Origin: JANWHQ01 sp963775275
Lineage (GTDB): Bacteria; Pseudomonadota; Alphaproteobacteria; Caulobacterales; Caulobacteraceae
NCBI GenBank assembly: GCA_963775275.1
Contig: CAVZII010000005.1
Coordinates: 4,419,370 to 4,483,369 of the forward strand
Reading direction: 5' to 3'
Length of the DNA: 64,000 nucleotides
The first letter of the stretch is position 1. Each line of letters starts with the position of its first letter. Positions 8,367 through 15,615 of the stretch are shown one piece after another. Under the pieces are notes generated by a model. That model ran no database searches and was not told the origin of the DNA. It worked only from the letters and a program-made list of their open reading frames with translations. Both the position numbers and the translations under genes were made by a program.

Positions 8367-8897
8367 ATGGCCAAGGCGACATCCAAGTGGTTCGCAAGGG
8401 CGCTCTGGCCCGCCGTGGCGCTGGGCGCGCTCTGCACCGTGATCGCCGCGGTCGCGCCGGCGGGCGCCCAGACCGCCCAGCCGGACTATCACCCCAGCCT
8501 CGGCGACCTGATGACCATGGCCGTCCAGCCCCGGCACACCAAGCTCGCCCTGGCCGGCCGCGCGCGGAACTGGCCCTACGCCGCCTACGAGGCGAGCGAG
8601 CTCAGGAATGCGTTCAACCGCATCGCGCGGACCATCCCACGCTATCGCGATGCCGACCTCGCCTCGATGGTGGCGTCGAACATGACCGGCGAGCTGGACC
8701 GGCTGGACGCGGCGATCAAGCTGCGCGACGGCCGCCGCTTCGACGCGGCCTATGCGGACGTCACCCACGCCTGCGACACCTGCCACCAGGGCCTCGGCCA
8801 CGCCGAGGTCGTCATCAAGGTTCCACAGGCCTCGATGTTCCCCGACCAGGAGTTCGGGCTCGCCCTTCCCCCGCGCCACAACGCCCGTCGGCGCTGA
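8367..8897 (+). CDS. Periplasmic cytochrome c (CxxCH near C-terminus)
   Basis: A 176-residue secreted protein with a signal peptide (about 1-34, cleavage after AGA) and a single CDTCH haem motif (C136, C139, H140) at the end of a predicted four-helix domain. The architecture is that of cytochrome c'/c556-like proteins, which bind or buffer NO or carry electrons. GGGAG lies ahead of the ATG at 8367; a much longer in-frame upstream extension is not believed. It pairs divergently with the membrane-anchored cytochrome, so a shared promoter region (8136-8366) is likely. Confidence 0.85.
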   Translation: MAKATSKWFARALWPAVALGALCTVIAAVAPAGAQTAQPDYHPSLGDLMTMAVQPRHTKLALAGRARNWPYAAYEASELRNAFNRIARTIPRYRDADLASMVASNMTGELDRLDAAIKLRDGRRFDAAYADVTHACDTCHQGLGHAEVVIKVPQASMFPDQEFGLALPPRHNARRR

Positions 8898-8945
8898 CGG
8901 CCGGACAAGCCGAAGCTCCAGGCTGCGAATTTGAACCGCCAGGTC

Positions 8946-9695
8946 TCAGATCCGGCGGAAGGCGAAGAAGTCCACGGGCTCGATGACTCGCTGCTCCGGC
9001 GGAGCAGCAGCCGCGAAGTCCCGAAGGGCGGCCATGCCATCCTCGAATTCCCGGTCGGTGAGCTGGGCGAGGATGGAGTTGGCCCGATAGGCGAGCCTGT
9101 CGGCATAGGCGGCCCACGACGCACCCACCTCGCTCTGGACGACGTCGTGACGGACCAGCGCGAAGCCGGCGACGAGGAAGGTCTCCTCGATGACCGCCAG
9201 GCTCTGCAGGTCCTTGGCGATCAGCGTCCGGGTCCGAGGGAAGAAGGGCACATAGGGATAATCGTCGGTCCGTTCGCTGGTCCCCGCGCGAAGGCAGACC
9301 ACCCCGCCATCCGTCAGCACCCTGTGGCACTCGCGCGCAGCGCCGAGAGGGCTCGCGAAGTGGTGGAACACCATGGAGATGAAGACCATGTCCACCGCGT
9401 CGTCAGGCAAGGGAACCGCCTCGCCGGAGCCTCTGACATAGCGGACCCCCTCCCCGCCCTTTCGCGCGGCCTGAGCCAGCATCTTCTCGGAAGGGTCGAG
9501 CGCGGTGACCTCCGCGCCGAAGCGCGCCGCCAGGGCGGCGGAATAGCGGCCCGTACCGCAACCGAGATCGAGGATGTGCTCCACCTTCTCGGGCGCGACC
9601 GAGGCGACGACATCCAGCCAGAGCTTCAGCGTCGCCGGGTCATAGCCCCGGCCGGCGTCGTAGGCCGCGGGCATTGTCGTCTGGTCGTAGTCCAT
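8946..9695 (-). CDS. Class I SAM-dependent methyltransferase
   Basis: A 249-residue methyltransferase. Motif I is ILDLGCGTGRYS (about 41-52), with an acidic residue closing strand 2 (VTALDPSEKM) and motif IV-like VDMVFISMVFHHF, the UbiE/type-11 arrangement. The substrate is unknown. The start at 9695 is the first residue of the family-typical N-terminus; the frame stays open upstream through the oxygenase gene, but that is a GC artefact. It is 80 bp downstream of the frameshifted CmcJ/NvfI gene on the same strand, separated by a GC-rich repeat. Confidence 0.85.
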   Translation of the reverse strand: MDYDQTTMPAAYDAGRGYDPATLKLWLDVVASVAPEKVEHILDLGCGTGRYSAALAARFGAEVTALDPSEKMLAQAARKGGEGVRYVRGSGEAVPLPDDAVDMVFISMVFHHFASPLGAARECHRVLTDGGVVCLRAGTSERTDDYPYVPFFPRTRTLIAKDLQSLAVIEETFLVAGFALVRHDVVQSEVGASWAAYADRLAYRANSILAQLTDREFEDGMAALRDFAAAAPPEQRVIEPVDFFAFRRI

Positions 9696-9731
9696 GGCGG
9701 CAGCCTGGCAGGACCTCGAGCGCCGGATGCC

Positions 9732-9779
9732 CCCTCCGTCGCTCCGCGACACCTCCCCCGCAAGCGAGGGAGGACCTAG
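9732..9779. repeat. GC-rich intergenic palindromic repeat, copy 1
   Basis: This stretch contains CCTCCGTCGCTCCGCGACAC followed by an ACCTCCCCCGC/GAGGGAGG hairpin that ends in CTAG (9776-9779). A closely matching unit is at 13044-13080. The CTAG also supplies the TAG stop codon of the adjacent oxygenase gene. Repeats of this look are scattered between genes in Caulobacteraceae. Confidence 0.6.
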
Positions 9780-10625
9780 AAGAACGCCACCGTGCGGATC
9801 TCGATGCTGGCGCGGGGCTCGGCGTCGGGGGGCGTGGTCGGGTCGGTGAAGGCGGTGTGGGCGGTGAAGCGGGCCACGTCCTTTCGCGAGTTGTAGCACT
9901 TGATCAGCATCGCCTCGTCGGTCCGCATCCTGGGGAAATAGAACCAGCGGTGGGCGGGGCTGAAGGTGTTCACATAGATCTCGCCCTTGCGGTCCTTGTA
10001 GACCATGTCGGAGGCGACGAAGTCGTCGGGCGCGACGCTCCTGGCGTCGGCGACGGCGAGCGGGGTGTCGAGGACCGGCCCGCGGATCGGCCGCCAGACG
10101 TTGATGAAGGCGAACCGGCGCTTCAGCAGCTCGTCGGCTTCGTCGGGGAGCAGGTCGCGCACCCGCTGGGGCCCGGAGATCTCGGTATAGTCGTTGTGCA
10201 CCCGCGTCACCGGCAGGCGCGCCATGCCGGGCGTGCGGTCGGCGATGTCGCCGCGGCGGATGCGCAGGGTGTGGTCGAACACCTGGACGCGTGAGGCGCC
10301 GGTGACGTCCTTGACGAGCTGGGCGGCCTCGTCGTGGCAGATTCCGTCGAGCTGGGCCTCGTCGAACCAGTCGGTGACGCGCGGAGGGGCGCGTGGCCAG
10401 GGCGAAGCCCTCCACGTCCAGGGACAGACCGGGTGCGATCGGGCGGGCGTCGTGGATCGGCACGGCGTGCGGGTCGTAGACCGCGTTGGTCGGCAGCTCG
10501 CCCTCGGTCAGGTAGTAGGCCACCGTGTAGGGCTTCTCGGCCATGGGCCTGAGGTAGTGCAGCTCGCCGGCGACGGCGGGCAGGTCGTCCGCGTTCACGA
10601 CGATGGGCGAAGCGTCATCGGGCAC
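9776..10625 (-). pseudogene. CmcJ/NvfI-family oxygenase, frameshifted (copy 1 of 3)
   Basis: Two reading frames together encode a full-length relative of the proteins at 15612-16463 and 40873-41718. The N-terminal about 80 residues (from ATG 10625, through VYDPHAVPIHDARPI and LSLDVEGFALATRPSA) are in one frame. The rest (RVTDWFDEAQ, HNDYTEISGPQRVRDLLP, to SIEIRTVAFF) is in another. The frame change is a single-base indel near 10378-10385. The HxD of HNDYT and a later His (AHTAF) fit an iron(II)/2-oxoglutarate facial triad. Members act on gibberellins, cephamycins and fungal metabolites, but the bacterial substrates are unknown. Coding sequence is intact on both sides of the shift, so it may be a sequencing error rather than a dead gene. 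Confidence 0.75.
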
Positions 10626-10752
10626 GATCGGACCTCCTCTGGCCAGCGAAACCGAAGTCTACAGCCACCAGCGACGAATTCGAACAGGTCGCTCCGGGTG
10701 GGGCCTCGTCGGGGCGTTCCGCCGGACGCAACTGAGGGATCGACCGATGGGC

Positions 10753-11058
10753 TCAGGCATCCTCGAGCGTCGTCGAGGCAGGGACAGGCGCGAGCTCCAG
10801 GCCCAAGGCGTGCATGACTTTCAACACGGTGGAGAGCTCTGGTTCGCCTTGCGCGCTGAGAGCGCGATAGAGGGACGACCGGCTTAGCCCCGTGTCTCGG
10901 GCGAGGGCCGTCATGCCATGGGCGCGAGCCGCCACGCCCAGCGCATCGGCGATGACGGCAGGCTCCCCGGTCTCAAACGCGGCCGCCAGGTATTCGGCAA
11001 TCGCCTCCGGCGTCGCCAGGTACTCGGCTGGGTCAAATGGTCGGGTCTTGATGGTCAT
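10753..11058 (-). CDS. higA: HigA-type antitoxin (XRE family)
   Basis: A 101-residue addiction-module antidote protein: an N-terminal toxin-binding segment (TRPFDPAEYLATPEAIAEYL) followed by an XRE helix-turn-helix (TALARDTGLSRSSLYRALS). It is normally encoded directly behind the RelE/HigB-type killer gene with a few bases of overlap. Here about 90 bp of hairpin repeat separates the two, which should affect translational coupling. The family normally binds its own promoter and neutralises the toxin. Confidence 0.88.
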   Translation of the reverse strand: MTIKTRPFDPAEYLATPEAIAEYLAAAFETGEPAVIADALGVAARAHGMTALARDTGLSRSSLYRALSAQGEPELSTVLKVMHALGLELAPVPASTTLEDA

Positions 11059-11070
11059 TGCTACAGCTCC

Positions 11071-11126
11071 CTAGTGCATCGTAGCAGACGGATAATTTAT
11101 CATCCGCCTGTGGTTCGATGCACTAA
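11071..11126. repeat. CTAG-bounded hairpin, element 0a
   Basis: An imperfect palindrome from CTAGTGCATCG to CGATGCACTA (last unit CTAA). The inner stem is GACGGAT/ATCCGCC with an AT-rich loop, and the stem carries unpaired bases on the right arm. It pairs with element 0b across an AT-rich linker. It lies 13 bp upstream of the higA start. Confidence 0.75.
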
Positions 11127-11134
11127 ATCAAAGA

Positions 11135-11190
11135 CTTGTGCTGCGAGGCTCAAACGAATGGTGGACCATTCGTTTGAGTTGCAGCACTAG
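11135..11190. repeat. CTAG-bounded hairpin, element 0b, inside higB 3' end
   Basis: GTGCTGC-GAGG-CTCAAACGAATGG pairs with CCATTCGTTTGAG-TT-GCAGCAC, ending in CTAG (11187-11190); the left foot is CTTG. It is inserted in the last codons of higB and provides the toxin's present stop codon. The linker to 0a (13 nt, AATCA...TTG) resembles the linker between hairpins 1 and 2 at 38215-38227. Confidence 0.75.
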
Positions 11191-11467
11191 CCAGCCTCTT
11201 CGCGAGCGCGATGTCGCGGCGTTGGCCGGATTTGTCTCCACCGCAAAGCAGGATGACCCATTCCCGGCCAGCGCGGGTGAAGTCGACGCGGTAGCCGGGC
11301 CCATAGTGGATGCGAAGCTCGCCGACTCCATCGCCAACAGGCTTGACGTCGCCCGGGTTGCCCAGGGCAAGGCGCCGAATCCATTCAGCGATCCGCGCCT
11401 TGGCCCTCTCGTCCGCGAGACCGATGAGCCAAGTCGAGAACGCCTCTGTCTCGCGGATTTCGAGCAC
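11150..11467 (-). CDS. higB: HigB/RelE-type toxin, C-terminus rewritten by repeat
   Basis: A 105-residue RelE/ParE-superfamily addiction-module killer protein (IRETEAFSTWLIGLAD, RIHYGPGYRVDF, VILLCGGDKSGQ, DIALAKRLA). This subgroup usually ends about five residues after AKRLA. Here the reading frame runs into the CTAG hairpin at 11190 and ends with a foreign tail (SAATQTNGPPFV). All core RelE-fold positions are kept, so it could remain active. It is on the same strand as higA and upstream of it. Confidence 0.85.
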   Translation of the reverse strand: MLEIRETEAFSTWLIGLADERAKARIAEWIRRLALGNPGDVKPVGDGVGELRIHYGPGYRVDFTRAGREWVILLCGGDKSGQRRDIALAKRLASAATQTNGPPFV

Positions 11468-11588
11468 GCCTGAATGTCGCCTATAAGAGACAATCAGTCA
11501 ATGTCCGGGGGGTCTGAGCGGATCGCCGCTGCCCGCCGGCCCACCAGACAGGTCGCATTCTCGTCTACTGAACACGACCCCCGAGAAT

Positions 11589-12668
11589 CTACGCGAACGC
11601 GACCTGGGCGATGGGGGGGAGGTGGGCGGAGAGCTGGGTCCAGCGTTCGCCGCCGTCCTCGCTGAGCCACAGGTTGCCGGTGGTCGAGCCCATGGCCAGG
11701 CGCGCGCCCGTGCCGTCCACGTCCAGCGCATGGCGATAGATCAGGTCGAAGCTCGGGCTCGGCAGGCCCTCGCTCAGCACCTCGAAGCTCTTGCCGCCGT
11801 CGCGGGTGCGGGTGACCACGAGCTTGCCGTCCACCGGCACGCGGCACTCGTCCTTCACCGCCGGCACGAACCAGGCAGTGTCGCGGTCCTTGGGATGGGC
11901 GGCGACGGCGAAGCCGAAGACCGAAGGCGCGACCTCGGTGATCTCGGCGAAGGTCTCGGCGCCGTCCTCGGACTTGAAGATGCCGTTGTGGTGCTGGCAC
12001 CAGACGACTTCGGGATCGGCCGGACAGGCGGCGATCAGGTGCGGGTCCTGGAAGTTCGGCTCATAGGCCTGCTCGGGCGGCATGAAGGCGGCCCGAAGGC
12101 CCCTGCCCGCCACGCGCCAGGTCTCGCCCGCATCGTCGGTCTTCCACACCCCGCCGCAGGAGATGGCGATGGTGACCTTTCGGCTGTCGCGCGGATCGAC
12201 GCGGATGGAGTGAGGCGCGGGAAGGTCGGTGCCGCCGCCGAACCACTGTTTGCGTTCGGGCAGGTCGTAGAGGCTGGTGACCAGCGACCAGCTCTCGCCC
12301 CGGTCATGGCTGACGAACAGGCCGGCCGGCGCGACGCCGGCCCAGATCAGGCCCGGCTGGTCCGGCCCGCCGGCGGCCAGCGCCCAGATGGTGTCGGCCG
12401 AGGGCGCCTTGTCCTGGCCCTCCTCGGCCGCCGGGAAAGCCGGCGCGGCCAGCTCGGTCCAGGTGGAGCCGCCGTCGTCCGAGCGGTGCAGCTTGATCCC
12501 GAAGTGGCCCAGCCGCAGGGCCGCATAGATGGCGCCGTCCCTGGGATCGGTCAGGACCTGGGAGACGGGCTCGGCCAGGAAGGCCGGCGCGCCGGCGCGC
12601 CAGCCGCCGCCGTTGCGCTCGTAGGTGAACAGGCCCTTGCGGGTCGCCACGTGCACGCGATCGCTCAT
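11589..12668 (-). CDS. BNR/sialidase-like beta-propeller protein
   Basis: A 359-residue protein with at least six Asp-box (SxDxGxTW) motifs spaced along its length: SDDGGSTW, SHDRGESW, TDDAGETW, SEDGAETF, TRDGGKSF and SEDGGERW. It is therefore a six- or seven-bladed propeller of the WD40/YVTN/BNR type, often named exo-alpha-sialidase. No signal peptide is visible, so it is probably cytoplasmic and not a true sialidase. It follows a MoaD/ThiS-like gene with 3 bp between stop and start; the pairing recurs in other proteobacteria as far as I recall, but its role is unknown. Confidence 0.85.
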   Translation of the reverse strand: MSDRVHVATRKGLFTYERNGGGWRAGAPAFLAEPVSQVLTDPRDGAIYAALRLGHFGIKLHRSDDGGSTWTELAAPAFPAAEEGQDKAPSADTIWALAAGGPDQPGLIWAGVAPAGLFVSHDRGESWSLVTSLYDLPERKQWFGGGTDLPAPHSIRVDPRDSRKVTIAISCGGVWKTDDAGETWRVAGRGLRAAFMPPEQAYEPNFQDPHLIAACPADPEVVWCQHHNGIFKSEDGAETFAEITEVAPSVFGFAVAAHPKDRDTAWFVPAVKDECRVPVDGKLVVTRTRDGGKSFEVLSEGLPSPSFDLIYRHALDVDGTGARLAMGSTTGNLWLSEDGGERWTQLSAHLPPIAQVAFA

Positions 12669-12671
12669 GCC

Positions 12672-12941
12672 CTAGCCTCCTGACAGAGCCTGGAAGACGA
12701 ACACCTCGTCGGCCGATCCGACAGGGTCGGACAAATAAATCCGGTCATCCACCGGGCGGGTATTGACGAAGACGTTGACGTGCCGGCGAAGGCGGCCCTG
12801 GTCGTCCAGGATGTAGGACTTCAGCCGGGGATTGTCGGCGAAGACCCCGTCGAGCAGCTCGCGCACGGTCGCGCCGATCACGTCCACCGGCGGGCAATCC
12901 ACATGCCGGCGAAGGTTCTCTGTGAAGCTGACCAAGGGCAT
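12672..12941 (-). CDS. MoaD/ThiS-family ubiquitin-like protein
   Basis: An 89-residue beta-grasp protein ending in the diagnostic C-terminal Gly-Gly (FQALSGG). Other segments are PPVDVIGATVRELLDGVF and HVNVFVNTRPV. The GG tail is normally adenylated and thiocarboxylated to carry sulfur, or conjugated to proteins. No MoaE, ThiF or ThiG gene is nearby; its partner in the operon is the BNR propeller. The start at 12941 is chosen because the preceding in-frame sequence is repeat DNA. Confidence 0.85.
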   Translation of the reverse strand: MPLVSFTENLRRHVDCPPVDVIGATVRELLDGVFADNPRLKSYILDDQGRLRRHVNVFVNTRPVDDRIYLSDPVGSADEVFVFQALSGG

Positions 12942-12999
12942 CAGCCGGTCCCGAAAGGCTTGCCGGCGTTGTAGCGCGAGGTCGATGACGTCTCCTAGC

Positions 13000-13080
13000 C
13001 CTCCCCCTTGAATTGGGGGAGGCGGCTCGAAGAACGGAAGGGGCCCCTTCCGTCGCTTCGCGACACCTCCCCCGCCAGCG
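13000..13080. repeat. GC-rich intergenic palindromic repeat, copy 2, interrupted by IS4
   Basis: It starts with a perfect hairpin CCTCCCCC-TTGAATT-GGGGGAGG (13000-13022), followed by the CTTCCGTCGCTTCGCGACAC unit shared with 9732-9767 and then ACCTCCCCCGC. The matching right arm GCGGGAGAGG lies at 14568-14577, beyond the IS4 element. The transposon therefore sits in the loop of this repeat. Confidence 0.6.
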
Positions 13081-13085
13081 GCTAG

Positions 13086-14559
13086 GGGATGCACAGATCT
13101 CACGGCTGGATGACTCGGGCGTGATTGGCCTGGGCGCTGTTGGGTTGATTCGTTGAGCGACGCTTTGGTTGGAGGTGTCGCGATGACGGCGGTTGAATGG
13201 TCGCTTGGCGGGTTCGGGGATGGTCGGATCGACCGACGGGGCGGCGAGTTGCTCTCGTGCATGGTATCGCACCAGAGCGTCTGCCTTCGGCGGATGGCGC
13301 GGGGCGCGCGGCATCTGATCGTAGGCTTCAATCGGTTCTTGGCGAACGGGCGAGTGACGACACAGAGCCTGATCGAGGGCTGGGGCTGGGAGGCGTCGGC
13401 GGCCTGCGCCGGGCGTCATGTGCTGGCCATCCAGGACACCAGCGAGATCAGCTTCCGCACCACGGACGAGCGGCTCAGGGAGTTGGGAGAGATCGGCAAG
13501 GGCGGCCGCGCCCGGGGCCTGTTGCTGCACCCGATGCTGGCCGTGGACGCGGCCACTGGCGCGTTGCTGGGCCTGGCGGCGGGCCAGATCTGGACCCGGG
13601 AGGGCCGGGTGGCGACGCCGCACGGCAAGCGGGCCTTGGAGGACAAGGAGTCGCAGCGTTGGCTGTCGACGGCCGAGGCGGCCAAGCCGGTCCTGGCCCA
13701 CGCGGCCATGGTGACGGAGGTCAGCGACCGGGAGAGCGACATCTACGCCAAGTGGGCGCGAACGCCGGAGGCGAAGTTCCACATCCTGACGCGGGCCATG
13801 CACGACCGGCCGATCGAGGAGGGCGGCAGGCTGTCGACGGCTCCGCTGGCCTCGGCGGGCATGGCCGTGGTGGAGGATCTGCGCGAGCGGGCAGGCCGCC
13901 CGGCCAGACAGGCCCATCTTCTGGTCCGCTATGGAGAGGTCACGTTGAAGCGGCCCCTCAAGACCGCCGAGACAGGCCTGCCCAAGACGGTTCGCGTGAG
14001 CCTGGTGGAGGTGAGCGAACAAGATGCGCCCCAGGGCGTGGAGCCGGTCCTGTGGCGGCTCTTGACCACCCATCCCATCGAGGACGCGGCCATGGCCTGG
14101 CGGGTGGTGGGCTGGTACCGCCAGCGCTGGATCATCGAGCAGTTCTTCCGGACCCTGAAGCAGCAGGGCCTGCAGCTGGAGGACAGCCAGATCGAGAGCG
14201 CCGAGCGGCTCATCAAGCTCACCGCCATCGCCGCGCGGGCGGCCTGCATCATCATGCAGCTCGTCCAGGCCCGCCACGGCAGGTCCGACCAGCCGGCCGG
14301 GGTCGCCTTCACTCCGGCAGAGATCGTCACGCTCCAGGCTCTCGTGCCCGAGCTCGAAGGCAAGACCGCCTTGCAGAAGAACCCGCACGCCCCAGGCTCC
14401 CTCGCCTGGGCCGGCTGGGCCATCGCCAAGCTCGGCGGATGGGACGGCTACCCCAACTCCAAGCCGCCAGGACCCATCACCTTCAGACACGGCCTCCAGT
14501 ACTTCCGGTCCCTCTCCGCTGGATGGGCCCTGCGCGAGGCCCTCGGCGATGTGTGAATG
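13086..14559 (+). mobile_element. IS4-family insertion sequence (about 1.47 kb)
   Basis: One transposase gene flanked on both sides by CTAG (13082-13085 and 14560-14563). The short imperfect terminal repeats are ATGCACAGATC on the left and ATTCACACATC (reverse complement of the right end), 9 of 11 matches. The ends are inferred from these repeats and from the interrupted host repeat, so they may be off by a few bases. Most IS4 elements make longer target duplications, so CTAG may be only part of one or a target preference. Confidence 0.65.
13183..14556 (+). CDS. IS4-family (Tn5/IS50-like) transposase
   Basis: A 457-residue DDE transposase. The catalytic motifs are visible: first Asp in AIQDTSEI, second Asp in VSDRESDIY (as DREADIY in Tn5), and Glu in the YREK-like WYRQRWIIEQFFRTLKQQG. 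The full length and intact frame suggest it could be active. The start at 13183 has GGAGG seven bases upstream. Confidence 0.92.
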   Translation: MTAVEWSLGGFGDGRIDRRGGELLSCMVSHQSVCLRRMARGARHLIVGFNRFLANGRVTTQSLIEGWGWEASAACAGRHVLAIQDTSEISFRTTDERLRELGEIGKGGRARGLLLHPMLAVDAATGALLGLAAGQIWTREGRVATPHGKRALEDKESQRWLSTAEAAKPVLAHAAMVTEVSDRESDIYAKWARTPEAKFHILTRAMHDRPIEEGGRLSTAPLASAGMAVVEDLRERAGRPARQAHLLVRYGEVTLKRPLKTAETGLPKTVRVSLVEVSEQDAPQGVEPVLWRLLTTHPIEDAAMAWRVVGWYRQRWIIEQFFRTLKQQGLQLEDSQIESAERLIKLTAIAARAACIIMQLVQARHGRSDQPAGVAFTPAEIVTLQALVPELEGKTALQKNPHAPGSLAWAGWAIAKLGGWDGYPNSKPPGPITFRHGLQYFRSLSAGWALREALGDV

Positions 14560-14578
14560 CTAGCCGAGCGGGAGAGGA

Positions 14579-14656
14579 CTAGTGTGGTGGATCAGAAGTT
14601 CGCATGATGATGGCGGCGCCCTCGGCTGCGAACTTCTGATCCGTAAACCACACTAG
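14579..14656. repeat. CTAG hairpin, element 1a
   Basis: A 78-bp palindrome with CTAGTGTGGT at the left foot and ACCACACTAG at the right. The inner stem is GGATCAGAAGTTCGCA, with a four-base bulge (GTAA) only on the right arm. It is identical to 38137-38214. A 13-nt linker (AATCATACATTTG) leads to the CTAG at 14670 where IS5 copy 1 is inserted. Confidence 0.9.
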
Positions 14657-14669
14657 AATCATACATTTG

Positions 14670-15029
14670 CTAGGTCCTGTGGACAAAGTGCCTGACCCAC
14701 AGGCGTGTGGACGCGACGAGGACGAAGCCGAGGTAGCTGTCGGCGGTCTTGTCGTATCGGGTGGCCAACCGGCGGCTGTGCTTGAGCTTTGAGAAGCATC
14801 GCTCGACGAGGTTCCTCAGGGCGTAGAGGTGGCCATCGATGATCGGTTGGACCTTACGGTTGCGGCGGGGAGGGATGATGGCGGCGACGCCTCTGGCCTC
14901 GAGGTCGGCGAGGATGGCGTCGGCGTCGTAGCCCTTGTCGGCGAGCACGACCTTCGGTGCGGGCCCGGGCTCGTCCATGACCGGGCCGTAGCCCTTGACG
15001 TCGGAGACCTCGCCGCCGGTCAGGACCAC
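14670..15029 (-). CDS. IS5-family (IS427 group) transposase, 3' ORF
   Basis: The C-terminal catalytic half of the copy-1 transposase: VLADKGYDADAILADLE (second Asp), IIPPRRNRKV, and the LRNLVERCFSKLKHSRRLATRYDK motif containing the catalytic Glu. It is meant to be joined to the upstream frame by a -1 shift on the A7 run at 15123-15129. The TAG stop codon lies in the flanking CTAG target (14670-14673), not in the element. Confidence 0.85.
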   Translation of the reverse strand: MVLTGGEVSDVKGYGPVMDEPGPAPKVVLADKGYDADAILADLEARGVAAIIPPRRNRKVQPIIDGHLYALRNLVERCFSKLKHSRRLATRYDKTADSYLGFVLVASTRLWVRHFVHRT

Positions 15030-15540
15030 GGCGAGCGGCAGGCCCAGGCCGTTGGTCCTCAGATGGATCTTGGTCGAGAAGCCACCGCGCGAGCGGCCAA
15101 GACCTTGGTCCTGAGCCTCTGCTTTTTTTGGGCGCCAGCGGCGTGCTGGTGGGCGCGCACGATGGTCGAGTTGACCATCTGCAGGCTGTCTTGACCGGCG
15201 CCGCCTCGTGCGCGGCCCCGTTCAGCGCCGACAGAATGGCGTCCCAGACCTCCCGCCTACGTCCAGCGCCGGAACTGTCGGTAGACCGAGTTCCAGGCGC
15301 CGAAGTGCTCATGCAGGTCGCGCCAGGGCGAGCCCGTCCGCGCGATCCAGAACACCCCGTCCAACACCAGACGGTGGTCCCGGGGCCGCCGTCCGCGCCG
15401 CGGACCCGCCTCGATCACGAACGGCTCGAAGAACCCCCACTCCTCATCCGACATCAAACCCCGAACCACGGCCGCTCTCCCCAAAGAGCAGCCTTGAATC
15501 AGCGATCAGGTGATTTGGGAATCCACTTCGTCCACACGAC
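14674..15540 (-). mobile_element. IS5-family (IS427 group) element, copy 1
   Basis: An 867-bp element with terminal inverted repeats: GTCCTGTGGACAAAGTG at the left and GTCGTGTGGACGAAGTG (reverse complement of the right end), 15 of 17 identical. It is flanked by CTAG target duplications (14670-14673, 15541-15544). It lies exactly between hairpins 1 and 2, which are contiguous at 38137-38302, so the pre-insertion site is known. Transposase orfA carries two extra frameshifts, so this copy is probably inactive, or the sequence has errors here. Confidence 0.92.
15030..15484 (-). pseudogene. IS5-family transposase 5' ORF (orfA), frame-damaged
   Basis: The N-terminal half of the copy-1 transposase (SDEEWGFFEPFVIEAGPRRG, WIARTGSPWRDLHEHFG, VYRQFRRW). 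The first open segment ends at 15257. Coding similarity then continues in two other frames (VWDAILSALNGA; LQMVNSTIVRAHQHAAGAQ) after apparent single-base changes near 15257 and 15193, and reaches the A7 slippery run at 15123-15129. The first catalytic Asp position is N in VNSTIVRAH. Confidence 0.75.
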
Positions 15541-15615
15541 CTAGTGTCCTTATCGATTCCGAAGTTCGCATCCGCCTTGCAAATGCGCTGGCGAACTTCG
15601 GAATCGGGACACTAG
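15541..15615. repeat. CTAG hairpin, element 2a
   Basis: A 75-bp palindrome, CTAGTGTCC ... GGACACTAG. The inner stem is CGATTCCGAAGTTCGC with a four-base bulge (TTAT) only on the left arm. It is identical to 38228-38302. The right CTAG supplies the stop codon of the adjacent oxygenase gene. Confidence 0.9.

Noticed and set aside
9695..10625. One 559-residue protein joining the CmcJ/NvfI N-terminus to the methyltransferase
   Set aside because: The middle about 230 residues are an out-of-frame reading of the oxygenase; the fusion is an artefact of a frameshift in GC-rich DNA.
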